DNA of 64,000 nt, from the NCBI GenBank assembly GCA_049306095.1, contig JBAQPU010000055.1:1-64000 (forward strand), given 5' to 3'. Source of the DNA: UBA2336 sp049306095 (GTDB lineage: Bacteria; Bacteroidota; Bacteroidia; Cytophagales; Cyclobacteriaceae). Below the pieces are notes generated by a model. That model worked only from the letters and a program-made list of their open reading frames with translations, was not told the DNA's origin and searched no databases. Of the stretch, positions 7,989 through 16,767 are shown one piece after another (positions within the stretch are counted from its first letter, which is position 1; the number at the start of each line of letters is the position of its first letter). The translations under genes and the position numbers were made by a program.

Positions 7989-8635
7989 TTAATACTTAAG
8001 CCTAGCGACAGGCCGTACCAGGGTTTGTTTTGGTATATCCAAACATTCCGGTCTCTGTCGGTAAGGCTGTCCCACCCAACGCCCAATCCAACGGTAAGGC
8101 TGTTTACGCCCACCATCAGGGCAAAGCCCCTGCTTAACACTAAACCATTATATTCATCGGAGGTTCCATTATTGGTCGTCCAGGGGGTAATGCTGGTTCC
8201 GCCAAGGCCTCCAAATACGCCAACCGTTAAGGCCCGGTGTCTGACAGATTTTCGAACACCCGCTGGTGTTTCTTCAGAATAATTTACGAACCGGTCGATC
8301 CGGTATCCTGTATAGATATTACCATTAAAATCGGTTGTCAATTGCCTTGGAAGCCCCGAGGTGGCAGGCCGGTATTTGAACAGGATGGTTATAATATCAA
8401 GATCAAAACTTTCGCGGATAAGTTTGGAATCGGCATGGAGGGGGGTTTCGTGTACTTTGTTGTCTTTGTAAATGACCAAACTATCTTCAGATGTTTGAAT
8501 GAAAACTTTTTTTGGTTTGCCACCCTTCTCTATCAATTTATAATGACCATCGCGTAGTTGATGTTGAGGAGAGCAGGAAGTAAAATACAAGATGAATACG
8601 ATACCAGATAGGAGGGCGCTAATCTTGGAGTACAT
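7985..8635 (-). CDS. Lipoprotein of unknown function
   Basis: Starting at the ATG ending at 8635, the 216 residues begin with a lipoprotein signal (L-Y-F-T-S-C, cysteine near 19). A longer frame to 8782 would give a poor N-terminus and overlap the upstream gene by over 160 bases. The C-terminal part alternates glycine and hydrophobic residues, like an outer-membrane barrel or surface sheet (V-G-V-F-G-G-L-G-G; L-T-V-G-L-G-V-G-W). I do not recognise the family. It overlaps the BatA-like gene by 17 bases, so it is the last gene of that cluster. Confidence 0.7.
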   Translation of the reverse strand: MYSKISALLSGIVFILYFTSCSPQHQLRDGHYKLIEKGGKPKKVFIQTSEDSLVIYKDNKVHETPLHADSKLIRESFDLDIITILFKYRPATSGLPRQLTTDFNGNIYTGYRIDRFVNYSEETPAGVRKSVRHRALTVGVFGGLGGTSITPWTTNNGTSDEYNGLVLSRGFALMVGVNSLTVGLGVGWDSLTDRDRNVWIYQNKPWYGLSLGLSIN

Positions 8636-9668
8636 TGCTGATGAAGGTTGATTTGGTAAACAACCACAGTAAAAATAGCAATATTGCCCAGTATAAATAA
8701 TTGTAGTAGTAATCTGCTGTGTCTTTGAACCGGGTTTCTTTAATTTCTGCTTTTTCGTATTGATCAATTCGATGAAAAACACTTTCTAACGCCTTCTTAT
8801 CTGTAGCCCTGAAAAACTCACCGCCCCCAATTTTGGCAATGTTGCGCATGGTGGTCTCATCAACGGTATTTTCAATCATTTGGGTTTTGCCGAAGAAATC
8901 TTTTCCGTAGGGTACCAGGCCTTCCTTTCCTACAATAATGGTGTACACCTTTATGCCGTAAGCAGCGGCCAGTTCGGCTGCCGTCATGGGATCAATGTTA
9001 CCGGCCGTATTATCGCCATCGCTCAGGAGGATACAAACTTTTGATTTAGATTCTGACTCGCGCATGCGGTTGGTGGCTACCGCCAGGGCACTTCCAATGG
9101 CCGTTCCGCGGTTTTCAATCATTTCAAAGTCGATTTCTTTCAGGTAGGATTTAAGTAGATCATAATCGGTAGTAAGAGGCGCCAGTGAAAAGGCATCGCC
9201 TGAGAAGACAACAATGCCGATGCGATCCTGTAACCTGCCTTCGACAAAATTTTGGGCAACCGTTTTGGCCGCCTGCAAGCGGTTGGGAGTGAAGTCCTCT
9301 ATTTGCATCGACTGCGAAATGTCGATGGCCAGCATAATGTCAATCCCTTCTGTCCATTGTTCAACTTTTTCGTTTGTTTTTTGTGGCCTCGCCAAGGCGG
9401 TTAAAAGAAGGATCATCACCAACATCAATAAAAAATCGGGAATGAAGCGAACCAGGGTTAAGGGCGAACTTTTTAGTTCGCGCTGTGTAACCGCCACCGG
9501 TAGTTTCTGGTTAAACCGGTAACGCCACATCCACCGGATTAGAAACAACAAGGGCACTGCCGCGATCAGGTATAAGAACAATGGCCTTTCCCATTCGAAC
9601 GCCAATAGTGTATCGGGCATGAACCAGTCAGGGGAATACCAGGGTTCGGTAACGGTTAACTCATCCAT
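8619..9668 (-). CDS. BatA-like von Willebrand factor A membrane protein
   Basis: The 349 residues have hydrophobic segments near 30-45 and 77-92, a VWA domain from about 105 to 300, and a C-terminal membrane segment near 322-340. The metal site begins D-I-S-Q-S (DxSxS) near 115 and is completed by D-G-D near 216. This order is typical of BatA in Bacteroides aerotolerance-type clusters, usually linked to a MoxR ATPase. It overlaps the preceding BatD-like gene by eight bases. No second VWA protein (BatB) follows. Confidence 0.88.
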   Translation of the reverse strand: MDELTVTEPWYSPDWFMPDTLLAFEWERPLFLYLIAAVPLLFLIRWMWRYRFNQKLPVAVTQRELKSSPLTLVRFIPDFLLMLVMILLLTALARPQKTNEKVEQWTEGIDIMLAIDISQSMQIEDFTPNRLQAAKTVAQNFVEGRLQDRIGIVVFSGDAFSLAPLTTDYDLLKSYLKEIDFEMIENRGTAIGSALAVATNRMRESESKSKVCILLSDGDNTAGNIDPMTAAELAAAYGIKVYTIIVGKEGLVPYGKDFFGKTQMIENTVDETTMRNIAKIGGGEFFRATDKKALESVFHRIDQYEKAEIKETRFKDTADYYYNYLYWAILLFLLWLFTKSTFISNVLQD

Positions 9669-10581
9669 GCTTTACCTCCTCCAGTTTTTTGATAAATCTT
9701 TCTTCGGCAAATTTTCTAAGTTCCATCAGGGGTTCGTGTACCGATGTTTGATTGCCATAAATAGCACGATCAATTATTTTTAGGTTTATACCCAGGGTTT
9801 CATTGGGTTCCATCTGAAGCGTTTCGCGGGTGGTAAGTTTGGTGTAGGGCTTTTGTTCCAGTTGTTCCAGGTATTTTTTCCATAATGACATGACTGCTTC
9901 TGTTTTCTCAGCTGAGAAAATTGTATTGAGTTGTTGAAAGTGTTCAGAATAAGTTTGTAAAAATTTAAGGTGACTTTTTTGGAGCTTTTTCAGTTTAAAA
10001 TATTTGGCAATCCGTTTCCCAAAAACTATCCAGATAACTACCGAAAAAATAATGAACAACCCCACGGCCGCAACCAACATAATATAATTGAATTGTGAAA
10101 ACACCTGTTGGTACGTGGTACTTGTTTTCAGCGGCAGGTTTTGAGCCTGCGTGGAATCGGAAGGAGGTGTTAATACCATTTCAGCCAGAAAGATGCTGTC
10201 GCGCAGGGGTGTATACGCGGTGCAATCGCGGGCAGCCGTTACAAAAACGGGTAAACTCAAATATTGAATTTTGTCAATCTCAAAGGTGCTGAGGTAGTAC
10301 ACCACGCTGTCGTGACTGATACCATTTTCAGTATGGGTAGGAGAAAGTTCCTTCTTTCCAAATTCAAAAGGCAGGAAAGTGAACGTGGAATCGGGAAACA
10401 GAACGGTAAGTTTTTGAGGATAGGCTGCCGATAAGTAGTAACCAACTGATTCACCCACACGAACACTGTCCTTTAAAAAACCACCTGCTACTTTTATCTC
10501 CTGTGCAAATACTGTGGCCTGCATGCAGATGCACCATGCGATACAAAAAAACCACCTGATCATTTTCACTCTCCGCATCAT
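9661..10581 (-). CDS. BatD-like periplasmic/membrane protein
   Basis: A signal peptide ends near residue 27 (V-F-A-Q). A periplasmic beta-rich domain of about 130 residues is followed by a single membrane segment near 165-190 and a basic cytoplasmic tail of about 110 residues. The position between DUF58 and BatA genes is that of BatD/DUF4381-type proteins. The first codons contain two further ATGs (M2, M7), so the exact start is open. It is one base from the DUF58 gene and overlaps batA by eight. Confidence 0.68.
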   Translation of the reverse strand: MMRRVKMIRWFFCIAWCICMQATVFAQEIKVAGGFLKDSVRVGESVGYYLSAAYPQKLTVLFPDSTFTFLPFEFGKKELSPTHTENGISHDSVVYYLSTFEIDKIQYLSLPVFVTAARDCTAYTPLRDSIFLAEMVLTPPSDSTQAQNLPLKTSTTYQQVFSQFNYIMLVAAVGLFIIFSVVIWIVFGKRIAKYFKLKKLQKSHLKFLQTYSEHFQQLNTIFSAEKTEAVMSLWKKYLEQLEQKPYTKLTTRETLQMEPNETLGINLKIIDRAIYGNQTSVHEPLMELRKFAEERFIKKLEEVKHG

Positions 10582-10582
10582 C

Positions 10583-11464
10583 CTATGTGGTTTTAACTGA
10601 TTTGTTTCTCACTTTAAATAACCGCAATAGTTTTGGAACATAATCTTCACTGGTATCTAAGGAGATGAAGTTGATCTGATGCTTCCGGCTGAAAATTTCC
10701 AGGTTGTGTTTACGATCTTCCAATCGTTTGCTGATTTTCTGTCGGAAATCGCTAAAGGAGGTGTTAACCCAAAGGGTTTGTCGGGTTTCCTGATCGATCA
10801 CCGGAACTATACCAAGACGTGGTAATTTTGTTTCACGCTTATCGCTGATGTGAATCACCACCAGGTCATGTCTTCGGGCAAGCGCCTTCAGGTTATCGGA
10901 ATAATCATGGTCATCAATAAAATCTGAAATGAGAATAACCACACTTCTGCGTTTTATGGCATTGAGAACAAAGGCAAGAGCTTTGCCGAGGTTAGTTTTT
11001 AGGGATTGTGGTTTTAAGTGAACAAGTCCGTGAACAATCTGGTAAGCCTGCAACGTACCCTTGGTTGGTTTAATGTAGAGTTCGCGCTGATCGGAGTAGC
11101 AGATTAACCCAACGTGGCTGGACTCCTTAACGGCTGAAAGGGAAAGTACTCCGCAAATTTCGCGGCCAATGTCAACCTTCGTTTTGCCGGCTATTCCAAT
11201 TTCCTGCGAGGCACTCACATCAAGAATAAAGAAAACGGTTTGTTCTTTTTCTTCGCGAAAGGTCTTTACAAAGGTTCCATGTCCTTTGGCTGAAACATTC
11301 CAGTCGATGGTTCGGATATCGTCCCCATACTGATAGGGCCGCACATCATCGAACTCAAGGCCTGTTCCTTTAAAAACCGAACGAAAATCTCCTTTCATCT
11401 GGCTGTTGATAGCCTTCCTGATTTGGATTTCGTACCTGCGCAGTTTTTTAAGGAGTTCTTTCAT
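10583..11464 (-). CDS. DUF58 protein (VWA-like)
   Basis: The 293 residues match DUF58. G-D-D-I-R-T-I-D-W-N near 47-56 is the family signature, and a degenerate VWA site begins D-V-S-A-S near 87. Such proteins are partners of MoxR AAA ATPases in chaperone-like systems of the envelope. Here it is the first gene of the cluster. The usual upstream moxR is not present: the next gene upstream is divergent and unrelated. Confidence 0.92.
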   Translation of the reverse strand: MKELLKKLRRYEIQIRKAINSQMKGDFRSVFKGTGLEFDDVRPYQYGDDIRTIDWNVSAKGHGTFVKTFREEKEQTVFFILDVSASQEIGIAGKTKVDIGREICGVLSLSAVKESSHVGLICYSDQRELYIKPTKGTLQAYQIVHGLVHLKPQSLKTNLGKALAFVLNAIKRRSVVILISDFIDDHDYSDNLKALARRHDLVVIHISDKRETKLPRLGIVPVIDQETRQTLWVNTSFSDFRQKISKRLEDRKHNLEIFSRKHQINFISLDTSEDYVPKLLRLFKVRNKSVKTT

Positions 11465-11532
11465 TGGTCACAATCATTAGTTGAAACTATGTGCTTTCAG
11501 TGCAAGACTATCAGTTTCTAAGTATACTCTGA

Positions 11533-11594
11533 TGTCCCCTGAACTCGTTTCAGGGTCTTTTGTGGTACAGATGCTGAAACAAGTTCAGCATGAC
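11533..11594. repeat. Two adjacent hairpins of a dispersed palindromic repeat
   Basis: CCTGAA/TTCAGG (11537-11555) and ATGCTGAA/TTCAGCAT (11571-11591) form two hairpins in the divergent gap between the DUF58 and DUF4296 genes. Both loops include pieces of GAACTTGTTTCAG-like sequence, so the two are related. They are probably members of a dispersed intergenic family and not promoters. Confidence 0.6.
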
Positions 11595-11706
11595 TACAAA
11601 AAATAGAGTTGGTTTTTATAAAGAATTTCATTCTTTTGTTCAAACCTATGGCTTTTGGTCTTTGGAGCTTAAGTTCCATCGGTTTCAAAAATAAAAAAAT
11701 GTGCCT

Positions 11707-11714
11707 TACTTTTG
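11707..11714 (+). promoter_or_regulatory. -7 box before DUF4296 gene
   Basis: TACTTTTG matches TAnnTTTG and ends four bases before the ATG at 11719. If used, the mRNA is leaderless at 11719 or has a short leader before the ATG at 11764. Confidence 0.4.
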
Positions 11715-11718
11715 CCTC

Positions 11719-12108
11719 ATGTTCGGAGGTCAGGCAAAAATTAGTTTTAAATGGAAATTTGGCATGTGTACGGTCATACTCTTTGCCGGCTTTCTCATGG
11801 TGTCTTGCAGTCTTAATAAAGCCCCCGAGCATGTGCTGACTGAACAGGAAATGGTTCATATGCTTACCCAGATTTACCTGGCCGAAGAAAAGGTGGGGCG
11901 GGCAATCCCTATTCGTGACTCGGCAAAAGTTGTGTTTAAAAGTCTGGAAGCCAAAATATTTGAGCGCGAGGGAACGCACGACTCTATTTTTAAAATGTCA
12001 ATGGAGTATTACTTAACCCAGCCGGCAAAGCTCGAGCATATCTATTCGGCCCTGGTTGATTCCCTGAACCTGAAAGTACAAAGCGCGCCTTCACCTGTGT
12101 TGGAATGA
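11719..12108 (+). CDS. DUF4296 lipoprotein
   Basis: A short lipoprotein (129 residues from 11719, 114 from 11764) with lipobox F-L-M-V-S-C. The ATG at 11719 supplies lysines for the signal peptide n-region, so I prefer it. The mature part has T-E-Q-E-M-V-H-M-L-T-Q-I-Y-L-A-E, the typical start of DUF4296, a Bacteroidota family of unknown role. The stop overlaps the start of mutS2 by four bases, so the genes form one transcript. Confidence 0.8.
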   Translation: MFGGQAKISFKWKFGMCTVILFAGFLMVSCSLNKAPEHVLTEQEMVHMLTQIYLAEEKVGRAIPIRDSAKVVFKSLEAKIFEREGTHDSIFKMSMEYYLTQPAKLEHIYSALVDSLNLKVQSAPSPVLE

Positions 12109-14471
12109 ATTACCCGGACGATTTTGAATCAAAACTCGGATTCGATCAGATCCGCCAACGGCTTCACGCATACTGTCTTTCTGTACCGGGGAGGCACCTG
12201 GTGGATGGCCTTCGTTTTCAAACGGACGTTGAAAAAATCAGGATTCAGCTTTTACAAAATCTTGAGTTTAAACAAATTTTTGAGAAGGGTGAGAATTTTC
12301 CCTCCAACCATTACATCGATCCGGTTGAGATTTTCAGGAAGGTAGCGCTGGAAGGAAATTACCTGGATGAATCAGAATTTCAGCAGTTAGCGTATTCGCT
12401 TCAAACTATTCTGGCGTGCCGTGATTTCCTTATCAAGGGAAAGGAATTTTACCCCGTCTTGTTTGAGTTAAGCGTATCTGTTATTGTTTCAGGTAAGTTG
12501 ATTGATAGAATACTAGCGGTCATTGATGATCACGCCACTGTTAAAGATTCAGCCAGTACAGAGTTGGGCCGAATCAGAAAAAGATTGAGGGAAGAACAAT
12601 CGCGATCACGAAAACTGGTTGATCAGGTTTATAAATTGGCCATTGAGCAGCATTGGGTTCCGGAAGGCGCCTTGCCAACCATTCGGGAGGGGCGATTAGT
12701 CATTCCTATCCTGGCCGAACACAAACGCAAAATGAAGGGGTTTATTCATGATGAGTCTGCCACAGGACAAACTGTTTTCATGGAGCCGGCTGAAGTACTG
12801 GAAGCCAACAATGAAATCCGAGACCTTGAGCATGCCCAGAAGCGGGAGGTTATCCGGATATTAAAACAACTGACGGATGAGGTAAGGGTACAACTCCCGG
12901 AATTAAAGACAGCTTATCAATTTTTGGCACACATTGATTTTATCAGGGCGAAAGCAAAATTATCAATTGATCTAGAGGCCGATTTACCGGTGCTTCAAGC
13001 CGTTCCGGCCCTTCAGTGGAAAAGAGCAAAGCACCCGCTTTTGATAGTAAGCCTGCGGGGAAAGCGCGAGGTTATTCCATTGGATATTAATCTGAACGAT
13101 ACCGATCGAATGTTGCTGGTGTCGGGTCCTAATGCCGGAGGTAAATCGGTGTGTTTAAAAACGGTAGGCTTGCTGCAGTACATGCTCCAGTGTGGTTTAC
13201 TGATTCCGGTTTCCCCTGATTCAATCACCGGAATTTTTAAGGATATTTTTATTGACATTGGTGATCAGCAGTCGATTGAAAATGATCTGAGCACCTACAG
13301 CAGCCATCTGGCCAACATGGCCTTTTTCCTGAGGCATACCTCTGGTCAATCGCTGGTTTTAATGGATGAACTGGGCTCGGGTACCGACCCGAATTTCGGA
13401 GGTGCTATTGCCCAATCAATCCTTCATGCATTACTCAATAAAAAAACATGGGGTGTTGCCACTACGCACTACTACAATCTTAAGTTGTTTGCCGGAAAAC
13501 AGGAAGGTATTCGTAACGCGGCTATGCGTTTTGATGCGAAAAACCTGATGCCGTTGTATATCCTCGATATTGGAAAACCAGGAAGTTCTTTTGCGCTGGA
13601 GATTGCTCAAAAGACGGGGCTTCCTGAACAGACTTTGAAAGACGCACAGCAACTGGTTGGAAAAGAACTGATGGGATTTGAGACACTGGTGCGCACGCTG
13701 GAGAAGGAAAAAAATGAGTTAGCGGAACGGGTTAGAAGCCTGGAGAAACAAGAGCGTGAGTTGAAGTCATCGCTGACCAGGTACGATTCGTTAACGCGCG
13801 AACTTGAGTCGCGTAAGAAAGAGATTATCGAGAAAGCAAAACTGGAGGCGAATTCTTTGTTGCGGGAAACGAATAAAGAGATTGAGAAAACAATCCGCCA
13901 CATTCGCGAAAACCAGGCCGAGCGGAAAGAGACGCTAAAAGTGAGAAAAGGCCTGCAGGAACTATCGAAGAAAGTAACCCATCAGCCGTTAAAAGAGAAA
14001 GCAACTGATGGAGTAATTCAATCAGGCGATCGGGTGCGGATTATCGGACAGAGCGGGAGCGGGATGGTACAATCCGTAAAAGGTAAAAATGCCATTGTTC
14101 AGTTTGGAGAAATGAAATCAACGATAAGTGTTTTAAAACTGGAGAAGCTCACCGGTCATGTGGTTCAGGAAGATATCTCAACCAAACTCCGGTCGATGGG
14201 TATTAAGCTTCATGAAAAGCAAGCGCGCTTTAATCCAACATTGGATGTGCGGGGTAAACGGGTAGAAGAAGCCTCCACTTTACTGGAACAATTTATAGAT
14301 GATGCTATTTTGCTGGGGCATGGAGAGATTAAGATTCTTCACGGTAAAGGCGAAGGGGTATTGCGTAAGGTTGTGCGTGATCACTTAAAGCGGTATAAAC
14401 AGGTGGCTTCTTTTGCCGATGAACATGTAGAGCGGGGTGGGGATGGCATTACCGTGGTGGTGTTGAAATAA
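12105..14471 (+). CDS. mutS2: Endonuclease MutS2
   Basis: The 788 residues carry the MutS-type core and ATPase domain: Walker A G-P-N-A-G-G-K-S near 341 and Walker B M-D-E-L-G-S-G-T-D near 421. A long coiled coil runs from about 520 to 625. A C-terminal Smr nuclease domain follows from about 710, with L-D-V-R-G and H-G-K-G-E-G-V-L-R. MutS2 lacks the mismatch-binding domain and acts in recombination control or on stalled ribosomes in other bacteria. It is cotranscribed with the DUF4296 gene. Confidence 0.96.
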   Translation: MNYPDDFESKLGFDQIRQRLHAYCLSVPGRHLVDGLRFQTDVEKIRIQLLQNLEFKQIFEKGENFPSNHYIDPVEIFRKVALEGNYLDESEFQQLAYSLQTILACRDFLIKGKEFYPVLFELSVSVIVSGKLIDRILAVIDDHATVKDSASTELGRIRKRLREEQSRSRKLVDQVYKLAIEQHWVPEGALPTIREGRLVIPILAEHKRKMKGFIHDESATGQTVFMEPAEVLEANNEIRDLEHAQKREVIRILKQLTDEVRVQLPELKTAYQFLAHIDFIRAKAKLSIDLEADLPVLQAVPALQWKRAKHPLLIVSLRGKREVIPLDINLNDTDRMLLVSGPNAGGKSVCLKTVGLLQYMLQCGLLIPVSPDSITGIFKDIFIDIGDQQSIENDLSTYSSHLANMAFFLRHTSGQSLVLMDELGSGTDPNFGGAIAQSILHALLNKKTWGVATTHYYNLKLFAGKQEGIRNAAMRFDAKNLMPLYILDIGKPGSSFALEIAQKTGLPEQTLKDAQQLVGKELMGFETLVRTLEKEKNELAERVRSLEKQERELKSSLTRYDSLTRELESRKKEIIEKAKLEANSLLRETNKEIEKTIRHIRENQAERKETLKVRKGLQELSKKVTHQPLKEKATDGVIQSGDRVRIIGQSGSGMVQSVKGKNAIVQFGEMKSTISVLKLEKLTGHVVQEDISTKLRSMGIKLHEKQARFNPTLDVRGKRVEEASTLLEQFIDDAILLGHGEIKILHGKGEGVLRKVVRDHLKRYKQVASFADEHVERGGDGITVVVLK

Positions 14472-14498
14472 AGAAAGGCCTCATTAAGAGACCTTCTT
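14471..14498. terminator. Hairpin between mutS2 and convergent lipoprotein gene
   Basis: AAGAAAGGCCTC can pair with GAGACCTTCTT over a five-base loop. It lies just after the mutS2 stop and before the convergent stop. The T tract is poor on the plus strand, so efficiency is uncertain. Confidence 0.45.
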
Positions 14499-14522
14499 GT
14501 AAGTAAAATAACTTTTCTCTTT

Positions 14523-15023
14523 TTAGTCAAGAATAAAAGTCCAGTCACCTTCAACTTCAGCAGTTCGGGCGCCCTGGTAACCTGGTCCAGTAAAATTAAA
14601 TTCAAGTTTAAGCTCGCCACCAACAATTTCATAACTCATGCCGATGCCGTCATCCCGTAATAAAAGGCCAGAATCACCATCTGGTTCAGCAACAAATTCC
14701 CATGTACCTCCGTTTCCTTCGGTAGCACCCGGCCACGGACTCGGTGTAGGTCTGCTGCCTGCCACATCAAAATCATAAGGCCCTTCAGGTGCATCTGAAT
14801 CAAATGAGCCACTAATAGTTAAGGTAAATCCTGTAAAATCTGGAGTTGTTCTGTCGTTGCCATCTAAGTCAGCACTTACAATATTCCAGGTTTTAGAAAG
14901 TTTACCAAGTTGATCTTTATACGGATTGGGCTTAGGGTCATCTTTACCACAGCTAAAGAAAAATGCCAGTGATGTTATTCCAACAATTGCGAGGGTTCTT
15001 GTGTTTAGTACTTTCATTTTCAT
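14523..15023 (-). CDS. Lipocalin-like lipoprotein
   Basis: From the ATG ending at 15023 the protein has 166 residues, a basic n-region (M-K-M-K), and a lipobox near S-L-A-F-F-F-S-C. After a proline-rich linker, L-S-K-T-W-N-I-V-S-A-D-L-D-G resembles the opening strand of lipocalin-like DUF5004/DUF4923-type domains in Bacteroidota. The protein is acidic and rich in glycine. Longer frames to 15068 start before the signal peptide and are less likely. It is monocistronic and its ligand is unknown. Confidence 0.68.
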   Translation of the reverse strand: MKMKVLNTRTLAIVGITSLAFFFSCGKDDPKPNPYKDQLGKLSKTWNIVSADLDGNDRTTPDFTGFTLTISGSFDSDAPEGPYDFDVAGSRPTPSPWPGATEGNGGTWEFVAEPDGDSGLLLRDDGIGMSYEIVGGELKLEFNFTGPGYQGARTAEVEGDWTFILD

Positions 15024-15198
15024 GGTATCGTAAGGTTCGAATTTGATACTAATAACGCACAAAATCAAATGGATAGGGCAAAAACCTGAATTTTAAGGGT
15101 TAATGGGTAATGTTTTAGGGATGTAACCGATTTAAATTCCAAAAATCAAATTCCAATTATCAGACTTCAAATCGCAGCTTAACAGGATCGGTTTCTTA

Positions 15199-15311
15199 AC
15201 CAGTCATTCCGGTCTTGTTTGCGGCAGGAAGGCTTCAGCCTCTTGTCATTCCGGCCCCCGAGCTGGAATCTTCATAAGATTGCAGATCAAGCCTTCCTGC
15301 CGTCAGGCAGG
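15199..15311. repeat. Dispersed inverted repeat in lipoprotein-ABC gap
   Basis: GGCAGGAAGGCTT (15223-15235) is the exact reverse complement of AAGCCTTCCTGCC (15289-15301). A further CCTGCC/GGCAGG hairpin sits at the right end. GTCATTCCGG occurs twice nearby (15203 and 15245 areas), so the block is a composite of repeat pieces. The 313-base gap 15024-15335 holds no gene I can support. Confidence 0.65.
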
Positions 15312-15335
15312 TCCGCCCAGACATACACGCTATGT

Positions 15336-15995
15336 TTATTTAAACCTTCTTAAATCAACAATCTCTGTTCCTTCAGGGTATTCGTTTTTCTGATTCGTAG
15401 CAATCAGGATCAGCCTATCGTTTGGAACTTCGGCCAGGTTTGTTTGATACCATTGAAAAGCCCGGTCATCCAGGTTCGTTCCGGGTTCATCCAAAAACAA
15501 CATGCGCGACTCTGTATAAAAAGCAAGACCTAATTTCAGCCGTTGCTTCATTCCTGATGAAAAATTAGAAATGTTTTTGTCTTTAGCATCCGACAGGTAA
15601 AACTTTTCAAGAATATGTTTAATTGTAAACCCCGGCCGTATGGCGCGCATTCTAAAATGAAATTGCAGTTGTTCTTCCAGGGTAAATTCGTCAATCAAAT
15701 CCAGGTAAGGGGTGGCAATTGACAACTGGGTATATATTTCTTCTGTTGGAATGTTCGCTCCATTCAAACCATAGGTGATCGTACCAGCGGTTTGAGGAAG
15801 CTGGCCCCACAATACTTGTAGCAGAGTTGATTTACCCGAACCGTTCGGTCCGGTAATGGCGTATGTTTTTCCGGATTGAAACGTGTAGGTCAAATCTTTG
15901 AAAACCCACTCGCGATTATAGCGTTTGCTTAAATTTTTAACATCGATGATGAACGGTTCACTGCTCATCGATACCGGATCAATCGGTTGAGCCAT
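15336..15995 (-). CDS. ABC transporter ATP-binding protein
   Basis: A stand-alone ABC ATPase of 219 residues. Walker A is G-P-N-G-S-G-K-S-T near 49-57, the signature is N-F-S-S-G-M-K-Q-R near 140-148, and Walker B is M-L-F-L-D-E-P-G near 164-171. No permease is adjacent. The M10 start at 15968 is an alternative that avoids overlapping lpxA by 17 bases. Its place at the end of the lipid A gene run suggests an envelope role, but the cargo is unknown. Confidence 0.88.
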   Translation of the reverse strand: MAQPIDPVSMSSEPFIIDVKNLSKRYNREWVFKDLTYTFQSGKTYAITGPNGSGKSTLLQVLWGQLPQTAGTITYGLNGANIPTEEIYTQLSIATPYLDLIDEFTLEEQLQFHFRMRAIRPGFTIKHILEKFYLSDAKDKNISNFSSGMKQRLKLGLAFYTESRMLFLDEPGTNLDDRAFQWYQTNLAEVPNDRLILIATNQKNEYPEGTEIVDLRRFK

Positions 15996-16767
15996 ACCCC
16001 TTCATAATTCCGCGTTCTGAGGTCTTAATAAAATTCAGAATGTGGTCGCGTTCTTCGCTGGGTGCAATGGAAGATTCAATGGCCTCCAATGCTTTTTTAT
16101 TGTTGTATCCTTTCAGGAAAACGTAGCGGTAAATTTCCTGTATTTCCGTAATCTTTTCGGAGGTAAACCCTCTTCTGCGCAAGCCAACTGTATTGATGCC
16201 GGCATAGGCGAGAGGTTCGCGTGCCGCTTTTGTATAAGGAGGTACATCTTTTCGAACGAGCGATCCTCCCGACAGCATCACGTGCGCGCCAACTTTTACA
16301 AACTGATGCAATGCGCTGGCTCCGCCAATAATGGCCCAGTCATCAATGGTAACATGGCCTGCAACCTGAACGGTGTTCACCAGAATGCAATGGTTGCCAA
16401 TGAGGCAATCGTGTGCAACGTGTACGTATGCCATTAACAGGCAATTCTTGCCAATAACGGTTTTAAATTTATCGGTTGTACCGCGACTGATGGTAACGTA
16501 TTCACGGATAACCGTATTGTCGCCAATGTGGGTCTCGGTTTTTTCACCTGCAAATTTCAAGTCCTGAGGTACTGATGAAACAGATGCTCCCGGGTATATC
16601 TTCACATTTTTACCCAGGCGTGAGCCGTCCCAAATAATTGCATTTGGGCCAATCCAACAATCATCACCAATGACCACATCTTTATGGATGGTGGCAAAAG
16701 GTTCAATGATGACGTTGTTGCCAATCCTGGCTTCGGGGTGAACGTTGGCTAACGGATATTTGCTCAT
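15979..16767 (-). CDS. lpxA: UDP-N-acetylglucosamine acyltransferase
   Basis: LpxA transfers a 3-hydroxyacyl chain from acyl carrier protein to UDP-GlcNAc, the first step of lipid A synthesis. The 262 residues contain the hexapeptide-repeat left-handed beta helix (I-G-x-x-x-x periodicity to about 180). The catalytic histidine region is V-A-H-D-C-L-I-G-N-H near 120-129, and a helical C-terminal domain follows. The ATG overlaps the lpxC-fabZ stop by four bases. Confidence 0.96.
   Translation of the reverse strand: MSKYPLANVHPEARIGNNVIIEPFATIHKDVVIGDDCWIGPNAIIWDGSRLGKNVKIYPGASVSSVPQDLKFAGEKTETHIGDNTVIREYVTISRGTTDKFKTVIGKNCLLMAYVHVAHDCLIGNHCILVNTVQVAGHVTIDDWAIIGGASALHQFVKVGAHVMLSGGSLVRKDVPPYTKAAREPLAYAGINTVGLRRRGFTSEKITEIQEIYRYVFLKGYNNKKALEAIESSIAPSEERDHILNFIKTSERGIMKGYGSTD

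Noticed and set aside
8636..8782. 49-residue N-terminal extension of the lipoprotein gene 7985-8635
   Set aside because: It lies wholly inside the BatA-like gene and would bury the lipoprotein signal.
15068..15335. Small RNA or gene in the repeat-rich gap before the ABC gene
   Set aside because: No promoter box with a following terminator, and the sequence is explained by inverted repeats.
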